64,000 bases of DNA from Bacilli bacterium (GCA_017454295.1 JAFTDF010000020.1:1-64000), one strand, 5' to 3'; positions 7,131 through 14,915 are shown, counted from the first letter of the stretch. Notes: generated by a model from the letters alone, not told the origin. A program made the numbers and translations.

Positions 7131-7198
7131 AAAGGGGCTGTAATCCTCGCCTTTTGCCAGTGGTTGGCTTGAGGTTTTGTTACAGCCCCTTTTCTTTC
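7131..7198. terminator. Bidirectional rho-independent terminator
   Basis: GGGGCTGTAA pairs with TTACAGCCCC around an inner CCTC/GAGG hairpin. AAAAAA and TTTTCTTT flank the stem, so it can end the polymerase-YolD operon on the plus strand and the small peptide gene on the minus strand. Confidence 0.85.
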
Positions 7199-7207
7199 AA
7201 TGCTCAA

Positions 7208-7366
7208 TTAGAAGTTATAGATGGAGAGGGGGATACTCGGAGCGGCAGAGCAACGGATCGAGAGGTCAGCATAGGTCAAGGCGACCAGTGCATTGTCTTC
7301 TTCAGTCTTATTGATGTCGCTTTCATAGCCCAATTCTTCGTCAAGGAGCTTGATTGCGTCGGTCAT
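7208..7366 (-). CDS. Small peptide gene (52 residues), precursor-like
   Basis: A 52-codon frame, ATG at 7366 and TAA at 7208-7210. AAGGAGGT lies 6 bases before the ATG, a near-perfect ribosome site. A promoter is visible upstream (TTTACC-18-TATAGT) and a terminator follows directly. The first half is strongly acidic (KLLDEELGYESDINKTEEDN); the second half is hydrophobic and hydroxyl-rich with one Cys, ending SIRCSAAPSIPLSIYNF. The leader/core look resembles peptide precursors that are processed or modified, such as RiPPs or signalling peptides. No modification enzyme, protease-exporter or immunity gene is adjacent, so the class is unknown. There is no typical signal peptide. Confidence 0.7.
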   Translation of the reverse strand: MTDAIKLLDEELGYESDINKTEEDNALVALTYADLSIRCSAAPSIPLSIYNF

Positions 7367-7422
7367 GTGCCTACCTCCTTTCATGTTGTGTTTGATTTCG
7401 GTGGTCTTTTTTGACCGCCACC

Positions 7423-7452
7423 ACTATAGGCGTCTACAAAAAAGTTGGTAAA
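7423..7452 (-). promoter_or_regulatory. Promoter of the small peptide gene
   Basis: TTTACC and TATAGT separated by 18 bases on the minus strand. A short hairpin (GGTG-GC-GGTC with GACCACC) lies in the leader between this promoter and the ribosome site. Confidence 0.5.
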
Positions 7453-7453
7453 T

Positions 7454-7480
7454 AGAAAGCGTTTTCAGTAAGTGCTTTCA
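7454..7480 (-). promoter_or_regulatory. Two overlapping cre-like sites
   Basis: On the minus strand TGAAAACGCTTTCT fits the CcpA cre consensus TGWAARCGYTWNCW at every position. It overlaps by one base with TGAAAGCACTTACT, which differs at one position. Both lie just upstream of the peptide gene's -35, where CcpA activates in Bacilli. No ccpA gene is in the window. Confidence 0.5.
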
Positions 7481-7493
7481 AATTTTCTGAAAA

Positions 7494-7534
7494 TAAAAAG
7501 TGGCTTTTTATCGAACTTTTAGCCACTTTTTTGA
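7494..7534. terminator. Terminator after the M29 aminopeptidase gene
   Basis: AAAAAGTGGCT and AGCCACTTTTTT form the stem. On the minus strand it is followed by TTTTTATTTT. It separates the aminopeptidase transcript from the peptide gene. Confidence 0.8.
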
Positions 7535-7583
7535 AAGCGATACCAATTTTCGTTTTCAGTGTTTTGACTTGTTTTTTCAGTCT

Positions 7584-8810
7584 TTAGAAGGCCCAATTGC
7601 CATCTTTGAAGATCGCCACTTCCTTCCCATCTTCGGTGGTGCCGATGATGGAGAGGTCTTCCGAGCCGATCATGAAATCGACATGGCTCATGGATTGGTT
7701 GATGCCGAAGGAATGGATTTCCTCTTCGGTGTATTTCTCATAATCGGGATAAAGATTGGTGAACCCGCGCCCAAGTGCCAAATGGCAGGCGGCGTTTTCA
7801 TCGAACAAGGTGTTATAGAACAAAAGCCCGGTGTTGTTGATCGGCGAATCAAAGGGCACGAAGGCGCATTCGCCCAAATAAGCGGAGCCTTCATCCATGG
7901 TTAAGATGGAACGGAGGGCTTCTTCGCCTTGTTCGGCCCCGACATCGATGGCTTTGCCTTCGTGGAATTTAACCCAGAAGTTCTTAATCAATTGTCCTTG
8001 ATAAGAAAGGGGTTTGGTCGCGTAGACGATGCCTTCCGCTTCGCCTTTCATGGGGGAGGTGAAACATTCTTCGCTGGGGATATTGGGCTGGTAATAGGCG
8101 CCCTTGAGGTTGGATTCGCCACCGCCTAAGAAGATGACGCCGAGGATGAGGCCAACCGTAAAGTCAGTGCCGTTGGAGGAAGTGTAATGCAGCTTCTTCA
8201 ACCGGAGGGAATTCAAATAGTCGCACCGCTTCTTCAAATCCGCGTCATGGGCCTCCCAATTGGCGACGCCATTGCCGTCATCGGCGCGGGAGGTTTTCAA
8301 AATGGCTTCCCACAAAGCTTCGATGGCCGCTTTTTTGCTCAGTTCGGGGAAGACCTTCTTCGCCCAAGCGGCGCCCGGAACGCCGGCGATGCACCACTGA
8401 TACTTATTTTCACTGGCTTCGATATATTCGTGGAACGCTTGGTAACGGACTTTCTGGACATAGGCCATCTTGCCCATATCCATGCCCTTCATCCCATCGG
8501 GATCGCGGGAAGTCAAGGACAGTAAGCAAGGCAGTTCTTCGGCCCGCCACTTCATCAAAGCCTCATCCATCGGCAAAATGGACGCCAGGTTTTCCTTCTT
8601 ACTGCGTTTGAAGGCGATTTTATTGGTTTTGGCACTGGTCCAATTGACGAAGACTTTCTTAGCACCGGCCTTATAGCATTCTTCGACGACCATCGCGGCA
8701 AAATCCTCGATTTCGGTCTCGGCGATTAAGTAAACGGATTGTCCTTTTTTCAAGGCGATGCCGGATTTAACGATCAATTCGGCATACTTTTTAAGTAAAG
8801 TTTTTTTCAT
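7584..8810 (-). CDS. Aminopeptidase, M29 family (AmpS/PepS type)
   Basis: A 408-residue cytoplasmic metallo-aminopeptidase. Typical M29 segments are present: LKKGQSVYLIAETEIEDFAAMVVEE at the start is the conserved N-domain, then NIPSEECFTSP, GSAYLGECAFVPFDSPI, ACHLALGRGF and SHVDFMIGSEDLSIIG, which carry the Glu, His and Asp ligands for two metal ions. It removes N-terminal residues from peptides during peptide use. A strong ribosome site (AAGGAGG) precedes the ATG. It is monocistronic, bounded by a terminator downstream and a divergent membrane-protein gene upstream. Confidence 0.92.
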   Translation of the reverse strand: MKKTLLKKYAELIVKSGIALKKGQSVYLIAETEIEDFAAMVVEECYKAGAKKVFVNWTSAKTNKIAFKRSKKENLASILPMDEALMKWRAEELPCLLSLTSRDPDGMKGMDMGKMAYVQKVRYQAFHEYIEASENKYQWCIAGVPGAAWAKKVFPELSKKAAIEALWEAILKTSRADDGNGVANWEAHDADLKKRCDYLNSLRLKKLHYTSSNGTDFTVGLILGVIFLGGGESNLKGAYYQPNIPSEECFTSPMKGEAEGIVYATKPLSYQGQLIKNFWVKFHEGKAIDVGAEQGEEALRSILTMDEGSAYLGECAFVPFDSPINNTGLLFYNTLFDENAACHLALGRGFTNLYPDYEKYTEEEIHSFGINQSMSHVDFMIGSEDLSIIGTTEDGKEVAIFKDGNWAF

Positions 8811-8878
8811 GGAGCCTCCTTTTCTTTGAAAACCCCCATATAATAAAGCGTGTTGGAAAACAGGAAAGGGGAAACGTC

Positions 8879-9652
8879 ATGAGCAAAGCCCTCGAAAAAA
8901 GCAAAAAACTCAACCGCTTCTGGATGTGGTGGAACATCGTCGAAGCCGTCATCATTCTCGCCGCCGGCATCTTGGCCATCGTCGCCGGGGTCCGCAACGA
9001 CTCTTCCGGCAACATGGAGAATGTCCTCGCCTATGCTATTTCCGGCTTTGTTATCCTCGACGGAATCCTTCGCATCGTCGTCTACTTCTTCCGTTATCGC
9101 AAAGGCGATGAAGTGACGCCGTTAATCCTCGCCGGATTCCAAGTGAGCATCGGCACTCTTCTATTGGTCTTACAAATCAAAGCCAACATCGTCATCGTCG
9201 CCCTCATCAATTTCATCTCCATCGTACTCATGGTGATGGGCGTGTTAATCCTCACCTATTCGATCTTCCAAATCGTCCGCAAATACGCCGCGTTGGTTAT
9301 TCCCATCTCCACCATCGTCTTGGCGGCCGTCTTAATCGGCGTTGGCATCGCGATCACCATCCTCTACAATTCGCAAGACACCCACCAGCAGCTCGTTCTC
9401 ATCATGACCGGCTCCATCATGTCGATCGTCGGCTTGGCCCAGTTCATCGTCACCATGATCACCGCCAAGAAAGCCAAGAAGGAAATCAAACAATACGAAA
9501 AAGAAGAGCAGGGCAACTATGACGTGGTCGATTCCAAGAAGCAAAACGCCCCGGAACAGAAGGCCGAAACTCCGGAAGTCATCGAGGCCGAAGAAGCCCA
9601 CGAAGACCCCGCCCAAATCGAAGGTCCGAAAGCCATCGAAAACAAGGAATAA
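8879..9652 (+). CDS. Polytopic membrane protein, DUF308/HdeD-like
   Basis: A 257-residue protein with about six hydrophobic helices between residues 15 and 200 (for example VIILAAGILAIVAGV and FISIVLMVMGVLILTYSIF), followed by a charged, Glu/Lys/Ala-rich cytoplasmic tail of about 60 residues. The paired-helix layout resembles DUF308 proteins. A TATAAT (8850s) and an AAAGGGGA ribosome site precede it. A shorter relative is encoded at 10606-11292, on the far side of phoH. No function can be assigned; acid-stress proteins of the HdeD type are the nearest known family and the match is loose. Confidence 0.6.
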   Translation: MSKALEKSKKLNRFWMWWNIVEAVIILAAGILAIVAGVRNDSSGNMENVLAYAISGFVILDGILRIVVYFFRYRKGDEVTPLILAGFQVSIGTLLLVLQIKANIVIVALINFISIVLMVMGVLILTYSIFQIVRKYAALVIPISTIVLAAVLIGVGIAITILYNSQDTHQQLVLIMTGSIMSIVGLAQFIVTMITAKKAKKEIKQYEKEEQGNYDVVDSKKQNAPEQKAETPEVIEAEEAHEDPAQIEGPKAIENKE

Positions 9653-9673
9653 TCCGCAAAACCTGATTCTTTA

Positions 9674-9706
9674 AAGAAAATTCGCCAGGATTTGGCGAAT
9701 TTTTCT
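9674..9706. terminator. Bidirectional terminator between converging genes
   Basis: AAAATTCGCC, loop AGGATTT, GGCGAATTTTT. It serves both the membrane-protein gene on the plus strand and phoH on the minus strand. Confidence 0.85.
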
Positions 9707-10491
9707 TACTTCTGAGGATGTTTGTTTTTATATTCGACGAAGCGGAGATCAAAGTCCACAACGAAGGATGTTCGCATCGGATTCACCAACTCGACGTAGC
9801 CCACCAAACCCGTCGGCTTCAAGATTTCATACGAGATTTCAAAGGCGTTATGTTCCACGCTTTGGCCGGGGACATCGATTTGGTTGGGCGAGCCGATGAT
9901 CACCATTTTGCATTGGCTTCCAATACGGGTGACCATGGTATGCAGTTCATCAAGATCCATGTTCTGGGCTTCGTCGACGATGATGATGCAATCGTTGAAG
10001 GAGCGGCCGCGCACGAACTCCGGCGCAAGGGGGATAATGTCGCTAGGCAAACGTTGATATAAGTTGGATTCGATCACCTCGTCATCGAGCTCAACCGTCT
10101 TTTTCTTTTTCGGAGCCCGTAGATGGGACAAAAGCCCTTCCTCAGGACGGACGTTGGCCATGAGGTGGTTGTAGTTATCCAATAGCCCGCCTAAGTAGGG
10201 GCTATATTTTTCTTCCGCGGTGCCTTTTAGATAACCAAGGCGATGCCCGATTTCCACCGGCTCACGAACATAGAAGATGTTGCGGTATTTCTTCTTCGCG
10301 CCTTTTCCGCGCACCAAATTCAAGGAAGCGGCTAAAGCGGCAAAAGTTTTGCCGGTCCCGGCGCTGCCTTTGCAAAAAACAACAGGCGTCCTAGCACAAT
10401 CATCATTGATGAGGCGGACCAGTTCCCGTTGTCCTTCATTCGACCCGAAGTCATAGCCGAAGAGGTTGTAGTTGGAAGTTTGATTTGCCAT
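9706..10491 (-). CDS. PhoH-family ATPase, short phage-like type
   Basis: A 261-residue P-loop NTPase: Walker A GSAGTGKT at residues 42-49, YVREPVEIGHRLGYLKG, then FVRGRSFNDCIIIVDEAQNMD (Walker B), all PhoH landmarks. It lacks the PIN domain of YlaK-type and the extra N-terminal region of PhoL-type proteins, so it resembles the single-domain PhoH common in phages. PhoH proteins are thought to act on RNA with ATP hydrolysis. The frame also has a GTG at 10521. I prefer the ATG at 10491 because a TACAAT with AAGACA 17 bases upstream ends 10 bases before it, leaving almost no leader, and neither start has a ribosome site. Confidence 0.85.
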   Translation of the reverse strand: MANQTSNYNLFGYDFGSNEGQRELVRLINDDCARTPVVFCKGSAGTGKTFAALAASLNLVRGKGAKKKYRNIFYVREPVEIGHRLGYLKGTAEEKYSPYLGGLLDNYNHLMANVRPEEGLLSHLRAPKKKKTVELDDEVIESNLYQRLPSDIIPLAPEFVRGRSFNDCIIIVDEAQNMDLDELHTMVTRIGSQCKMVIIGSPNQIDVPGQSVEHNAFEISYEILKPTGLVGYVELVNPMRTSFVVDFDLRFVEYKNKHPQK

Positions 10492-10500
10492 GTTTGGAAC

Positions 10501-10529
10501 ATTGTAACCCTTGTTGGGCACTTTGTCTT
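10501..10529 (-). promoter_or_regulatory. phoH promoter, near-leaderless
   Basis: AAGACA, 17 bases, TACAAT on the minus strand. The -10 ends 10 bases before ATG 10491, predicting a leader of about 3 bases. Confidence 0.4.
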
Positions 10530-10550
10530 GATGAAATGCCCATTTCTCCT

Positions 10551-10579
10551 TTCGTTTTAACGAAAAGTTGGTAAACTAA
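10551..10579 (+). promoter_or_regulatory. Extended -10 and palindrome upstream of the second membrane-protein gene
   Basis: TTTCGTT-TT-AACGAAA is an inverted repeat, followed by TTGG-TAAACT, an extended -10-like element. The gene's ATG is about 30 bases further on. Confidence 0.35.
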
Positions 10580-10605
10580 ACCCACGAAATCAAAGGAGTT
10601 TGCTT

Positions 10606-11292
10606 ATGTTCAAACGCGGTAGTGTGGCTTGGCTGGTGTGGAACCTGGTCCTTGCCACCATCATTCTTGGCTTCGGAATTGCCAACCTCATCAACAACAA
10701 CGTTCCGGAATACCAATACGTCATCATCTTGATCCTTGGGATTGTGATCGTTACCGATGCGGCCTTCCGTTTGCTGCTGAATATCATCACCATCATCAAT
10801 TTGGGGAAGCGTAATCTCATTATCGATACCCGTGGTCACGCGGTCCTCGCTTCCTTCGAACTTGCGGTTGGTATCTCCACCATCCACTTGGCCCGCTTAA
10901 TCAACGCCGACATCACTCAAGCTGACTTCCTCTTCCGTTTCTTGGGCGATTTCATCGGCATTGCCGCGATCGTCTGTGGTGTCTTGGCGCTTGCTTATAC
11001 GATCATCATGATCGTCAAGAAAGCCGCTCAGCCCATCGACATGGGCCTTGGCATCGTCGGCAGCATCGTTTCGGTCACAGCTGGCATCTTGGTCTTGATC
11101 TATCTCACCAACGAAAACGTCTTACGTGCCTTCTTCATCCTCTTCGGCGTCATCGGGGTAGTGTTTGGCACCATGCTCATCCTCGGAACCCTCGTCCTTT
11201 ATTTCCGGGCCCGCAAAATGAAGAAAGCGTTGCAAGCCCATTTGGATAGCGCCTCGGAAGAAGAAAATCAAGCAGACGTCATCGAACAATAA
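10606..11292 (+). CDS. Polytopic membrane protein, relative of the 8879-9652 product
   Basis: A 228-residue protein with about six membrane helices (VWNLVLATIILGFGIANLI, YVIILILGIVIVTDAAFRLLL, and others) and a short acidic tail. Size, helix spacing and the sequence AxRLLL-type turns resemble the protein encoded at 8879-9652, so the two look like old duplicates that flank phoH. AAAGGAG sits 7 bases before the ATG at 10606; the TTG six bases earlier is a less likely start. Function unknown; loosely DUF308-like. Confidence 0.6.
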   Translation: MFKRGSVAWLVWNLVLATIILGFGIANLINNNVPEYQYVIILILGIVIVTDAAFRLLLNIITIINLGKRNLIIDTRGHAVLASFELAVGISTIHLARLINADITQADFLFRFLGDFIGIAAIVCGVLALAYTIIMIVKKAAQPIDMGLGIVGSIVSVTAGILVLIYLTNENVLRAFFILFGVIGVVFGTMLILGTLVLYFRARKMKKALQAHLDSASEEENQADVIEQ

Positions 11293-11296
11293 GAAG

Positions 11297-11330
11297 AAGC
11301 GGCCCCGGAAGCCCCTGGAGCCGCTTTTTG
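11297..11330 (+). terminator. Rho-independent terminator
   Basis: AAGCGGC and GCCGCTT arms followed by TTTTTG, directly after the membrane-protein gene. Confidence 0.75.
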
Positions 11331-11331
11331 T

Positions 11332-13074
11332 TTACCTTAGGCCGGATTTTTTATCGACGTCGGCTTTCCGTGGGAATAAGCGACGGGAGAGGCGGCACCC
11401 TAGGAATGCCTCCGGGCCCACATGGAATTCGGTGCCACGGGGCACGAAAGTCTTCAAGGAAGCGCAATTTTGGAAGGCACCTTCGCCGATGGTCAATTTC
11501 CTGGTGGACTTGCCGGTTTCGAAACGCTCTAACTTTTTACAATTCATGAACGTATAGAGATCGATGCAGATTTCCTCACCTTGCAAAACCACGACGCTTA
11601 AAGACGGGCAATCCCGGAACGCGTTGGCGTCGAGCGTCAATTTGTCGGCGGTGATGGCAATCGCGAAAAGACGGGGACAATTTTGGAACGCCCCTTCTCC
11701 GACGAAGAAGGAATCCGTTTTGGGGAATCCGATCTTGGTAATCATCGATCCCTGAAACGCATGGTCTTGGATTTCTTTGACCGTGGAGGGCAGTTGCACC
11801 ACTTCAACGGTTGATCCACGGAAAGCATGTGGGCCAATGGAAGTAATCCCTTCGGGTAACCCGAGGTTTTTATGGTTCCCTTTATAGCGGATGAGGACTC
11901 CATTGCGGACTTCCAAGCTTGGGTCGTCAATGGCGGGATAATCACGCGTTAGCGGCGTTTTGGCCAGACCGGCTTTAACGTTTTTGGCAACATTGGAAAA
12001 TAAATTCTTCACAAAGCCGCGGCCCTTGGGGGCACTTGGTTTTGGCGTCGGTTCGGGCTGGGGATTCGGGGTTTCCACTTTGGGGGCGGATTCTTTGGCT
12101 GCGGTTTTGGCTTTTTTGGGTTTGGGCGTAGGGGCTTCCATAGCGGTGGATTCAAAGCGAAGCAACCGTTCCACAAGGTCTTCTTTATCGCGGCACCACT
12201 CCAAATTCGCGAACACGCTCCGCAAAATCGATTTGGCGGCGAATTTGGTTTGGGGACCATATTCTTGCCCCAAATATTCGACGCGGTTCATTTTGGGTAG
12301 GTGGTCCCGGATATAGGGGAGTTCAAACCGCATGGCATCGCAACTAAGACGACGGGAATTCTCCGTGGAAACGAAAACCACCGTTTTACAATGGGCCATC
12401 GCGTCATGAAGGGCATCTTGATAGTTTTCCTTAGCCCCTTTGCCGTGGCGAAGATTCCGCACGGCCACGAAGACCGTGAATTCGTTTTCTTCCAAAAAGT
12501 CGGCAATGGAAATGGCCAAAGGAAGATCGGCGCTGGAATAGGCCAAGAAGACATCGCGGGGAAGGTTGGTTAGATAGACGCCTTCTTCCACCCGTTCGGC
12601 TTCTTTTTCCACTTTGTTATAGGCATCCAGAAGCGCATCGCCTTTTAAAGACCGTTCGAAATAGGCTTTTAAGGCAAAGACGTTGCGTACATCTAAATTT
12701 AATAAGGAAAAGCGCAACACTTCTTTCGCGGTGGTGGGATCAGGACGAGCAATGGTCAAAAAATGGTTGAGCGCCGCCGGCTCTTTATCTAGACAAGCAA
12801 GATAGAAACGAGCCATTTCATCCTCGGCGAAAATGGACAAAACGTCTTGGGCCGCGGCAAAAAGTTCGGTGGAAGAGACATTCTCCCGATGGGCCGCATC
12901 CCAAAGCAAGCGACGGCGGTTGGATAAAAGCGCGAGTTTTTCTTCGGCAACGAAAGAAGCGAGCTCTTCCAAATCCGCTCCTTTGTCATAAATGGCGCCA
13001 CAATAAGGGCAGCGGTAGTTTTCCCCTTCTTGGAGAAGCTGTTCGCCACATTGCTGACATACATGCCGCTTCAT
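11332..13074 (-). CDS. Zinc-ribbon / TIR / BspA-type leucine-rich-repeat protein
   Basis: A 580-residue multidomain protein with no signal peptide. A zinc ribbon has Cys6, Cys9, Cys22 and Cys25. A helical region of about 130 residues follows. Residues 173-260 form a TIR domain: RDVFLAYSSADLPLAISIADF, BB-loop region VRNLRHGKGAKENY, and CDAMRFELPYI, whose Glu251 aligns with the catalytic Glu of NAD-hydrolysing TIRs. A Lys/Pro/Ala-rich linker (about 312-355) leads to about seven BspA-type (LRR_5) repeats, such as ITSIGPHAFRGSTVEVVQLP. I chose ATG 13074 because GGGGG lies 7 bases upstream. It follows folD by 13 bases and should share its transcript. NAD cleavage or a defence role is inferred from the TIR only. 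Confidence 0.85.
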   Translation of the reverse strand: MKRHVCQQCGEQLLQEGENYRCPYCGAIYDKGADLEELASFVAEEKLALLSNRRRLLWDAAHRENVSSTELFAAAQDVLSIFAEDEMARFYLACLDKEPAALNHFLTIARPDPTTAKEVLRFSLLNLDVRNVFALKAYFERSLKGDALLDAYNKVEKEAERVEEGVYLTNLPRDVFLAYSSADLPLAISIADFLEENEFTVFVAVRNLRHGKGAKENYQDALHDAMAHCKTVVFVSTENSRRLSCDAMRFELPYIRDHLPKMNRVEYLGQEYGPQTKFAAKSILRSVFANLEWCRDKEDLVERLLRFESTAMEAPTPKPKKAKTAAKESAPKVETPNPQPEPTPKPSAPKGRGFVKNLFSNVAKNVKAGLAKTPLTRDYPAIDDPSLEVRNGVLIRYKGNHKNLGLPEGITSIGPHAFRGSTVEVVQLPSTVKEIQDHAFQGSMITKIGFPKTDSFFVGEGAFQNCPRLFAIAITADKLTLDANAFRDCPSLSVVVLQGEEICIDLYTFMNCKKLERFETGKSTRKLTIGEGAFQNCASLKTFVPRGTEFHVGPEAFLGCRLSRRLFPRKADVDKKSGLR

Positions 13075-13087
13075 ATCCACGCCCCCT

Positions 13088-13882
13088 TTATTTTTCTTTG
13101 ACCGCCAATAATAGATTCGAAATTAACGCTAAGCGCGTGAGCAAGCCAACCCCACCAGGGACCGGCGTTTGTAAAGCCACGGGGAGACCAGGCACGGCAT
13201 CGCCATGGAGTTTGCCGTCCTCGCCCCGATTGATGCCGATGTCGACAATGACGGCGCTGGGTTTATAGGCGAACGATTCATTCAGATAGCCAAGGCGGCC
13301 AATCGCCACGACGATGAGATCGGCATGCGCAAGATAGAAAGCTTTATCTTCTTGGGTGGTTTTCGAATGCAGCACCGTGACGTTGCAATTTTTCTTAAGT
13401 AACATCTTCGCCATGGGTTTTCCCACGATTTCGCTGCGTCCAAGAACCACGGCATTGGCGCCTTGGAAGGGGAATCCCTCGGCGGAGAGATAATCGATGA
13501 TGCCTTTCGGGGTGCAGGGATCGAACGAGGTCAAGGGGTGAAACCCATCGACGTCTTTTTTTGGATTCACCGCGAATTTGATATGGGCTTCACTGATATG
13601 GGGCGGCAAAGGAAGCTGAACGATAATGCCATCGATCTCGTCATCGCAATTGGCTTTCTCGATTTCCGCGATCAATTCCGCTTCGGAAATATCCACGGGG
13701 AAGCGCCGCAAAATGGCGTTGGCCCCGATTTCGCCGGCATCTTTGATTTTGCCGCGAATATAGGCGTCCGAAGCCGGGTTTTCGTTGGCTTGGATGATTA
13801 AGAGAGTCGGTGGGTTTTCTAAGGAGGCCACTTCTTGGGCGAGTATGCCTTTTTGCGCTGCTACGAATTCTTTAATAGTCAT
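13088..13882 (-). CDS. folD: Methylenetetrahydrofolate dehydrogenase/cyclohydrolase FolD
   Basis: A 264-residue bifunctional enzyme of one-carbon metabolism that interconverts 5,10-methylene-, 5,10-methenyl- and 10-formyl-tetrahydrofolate in the cytosol. The catalytic YxxxK motif is Y41-K45 (YIRGK). IIVQLPLPPHI, DVDGFHPL, VLGRSEIVGKPMA and TPVPGGVGLLT are the family signatures, including the NADP-binding loop. It starts a transcript that continues into the TIR-LRR gene. There is no ribosome site; TGT-TAAGAT ends 7 bases before the ATG. Confidence 0.97.
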   Translation of the reverse strand: MTIKEFVAAQKGILAQEVASLENPPTLLIIQANENPASDAYIRGKIKDAGEIGANAILRRFPVDISEAELIAEIEKANCDDEIDGIIVQLPLPPHISEAHIKFAVNPKKDVDGFHPLTSFDPCTPKGIIDYLSAEGFPFQGANAVVLGRSEIVGKPMAKMLLKKNCNVTVLHSKTTQEDKAFYLAHADLIVVAIGRLGYLNESFAYKPSAVIVDIGINRGEDGKLHGDAVPGLPVALQTPVPGGVGLLTRLALISNLLLAVKEK

Positions 13883-13888
13883 AAGGCT

Positions 13889-13897
13889 ATCTTAACA
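13889..13897 (-). promoter_or_regulatory. Extended -10 at leaderless spacing for folD
   Basis: TGT-TAAGAT on the minus strand, then six bases and the ATG at 13882. The start codon falls on the expected +1. Confidence 0.45.
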
Positions 13898-13915
13898 TTC
13901 CCCATAAATAGATAA

Positions 13916-13938
13916 AGAAAAAACGACCAAAGGTCGTT
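13916..13938 (-). terminator. Terminator after secG
   Basis: AACGACC, loop of three, GGTCGTT, followed by a T-run on the minus strand. It closes the secA-prfB-yitT-uvrB-HAD-secG transcript. Confidence 0.85.
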
Positions 13939-13958
13939 ATCTTTCTCTTTTTCCTTGG

Positions 13959-14234
13959 TTACATCAAGGCGGCAACGCTGGAGGAGGCTTCTCCCGAGGA
14001 GGCGTTCCCAGACACAACCGAGATGACGAGGGCGAGGAAGAGGAAGACCACCGCGAATCCGAAGGTCAGCCAGGTGACGACCTTCTCGGAACCGCGTTCT
14101 TTGGTTTTGGCGAAAACGTTCAATCCGCCACCGGTAATCGCGCCGGAAGCACCTTCCGATTTCCCACCTTGGAGCAAGGAAAGAATGATGATGATCAGCG
14201 ACACGATGAAGAAGATGACATCATACCATTGCAT
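13959..14234 (-). CDS. secG: Protein translocase subunit SecG
   Basis: A 91-residue protein with two membrane helices (VIFFIVSLIIIILSLLQGGKS and TFGFAVVFLFLALVISVV) around a loop with GLNVFAKTKERGSEKVV, the SecG pattern. It is the accessory subunit of the SecYEG channel. A GAAAGGAG ribosome site precedes the start. It lies at the end of a minus-strand cluster that begins with secA, so two parts of the export machinery may be cotranscribed. Confidence 0.85.
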   Translation of the reverse strand: MQWYDVIFFIVSLIIIILSLLQGGKSEGASGAITGGGLNVFAKTKERGSEKVVTWLTFGFAVVFLFLALVISVVSGNASSGEASSSVAALM

Positions 14235-14290
14235 ACTCTTTTGCTCCTTTCAGCGTTACAAAGGATAAACCACCACTTTGCCTTTGGCAA

Positions 14291-14914
14291 CTAAATAAGC
14301 AAATCTCGAAGCGAAGAAATCTTCGTTCCGACAAATTCCGGCATGGTGTTTTCCCGGTCGACCAAGATGGCGCTTGCATGGGCGGCAAGCCCCGTCGCGA
14401 CATCTTGAAGGGAATCGCCAACGTAAACGACCCGTTGGTCACAAGGCACATGGAGGTCCTCGCAAATCAACTCAACAAGATCGGGAGCAGGTTTGGTGTG
14501 CTTCACCCGGTCGCTTCCAGCAAACGCTTGAAATAGAGAGGTGAGGCCATGCACATCTAAGACATCGCGGATATGCGGCACCACGTTATTGGAAGCAATC
14601 GCCAACTTTTTCCCGCGTTTCAAGAGGGCCTCCATCACTTCTTTCGTCTCTTCAAACGGCACGATGAGCCGATTGGTTTCAGGGGCGTTTAGCGAGGTGA
14701 TAATCGCCTCGAGAAAACGTTGCTGATCCGCCTCGGGAATCTTTGCTTCTTCGATGGTTTGAAGCAAGCTTTGATGCATATAATGGGCGGATTGTTCCCG
14801 GGTGCAGGTTCTGCCAATCTCCGCAAAACCGACTTGAAAAACGTGAAACAGCGAATATTCCGAATCCACCAAAGTGCCATCGAAATCAAAGATATAAGTA
14901 TCGAATTCTTCCAT
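14291..14914 (-). CDS. HAD-superfamily phosphatase, phosphoglycolate-phosphatase-like
   Basis: A 207-residue haloacid-dehalogenase-type hydrolase. Motif I is FDFDGTLVDS (Asp nucleophile), motif II is LAIASNN, Lys in KHTKPAPD is motif III, and VYVGDSLQDV is motif IV. The helical cap after motif I places it with PGP/beta-phosphoglucomutase-like proteins. It begins one base after the uvrB stop codon and so is in the same operon. Its substrate cannot be inferred. A small hairpin (TTGCC-AAA-GGCAA) follows the stop codon but lacks a T-run. Confidence 0.85.
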   Translation of the reverse strand: MEEFDTYIFDFDGTLVDSEYSLFHVFQVGFAEIGRTCTREQSAHYMHQSLLQTIEEAKIPEADQQRFLEAIITSLNAPETNRLIVPFEETKEVMEALLKRGKKLAIASNNVVPHIRDVLDVHGLTSLFQAFAGSDRVKHTKPAPDLVELICEDLHVPCDQRVVYVGDSLQDVATGLAAHASAILVDRENTMPEFVGTKISSLRDLLI

Positions 14915-14915
14915 A

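Noticed and set aside
10428-10541. Short leader frame (about 30 codons) overlapping the phoH start
   Set aside because: The AAAGGAG is only two bases from its ATG, too close, and the peptide has no conserved look.
14279-14291. Terminator after the HAD gene
   Set aside because: TTGCC-AAA-GGCAA forms a small hairpin, but no T-run follows, and secG appears to be in the same transcript.
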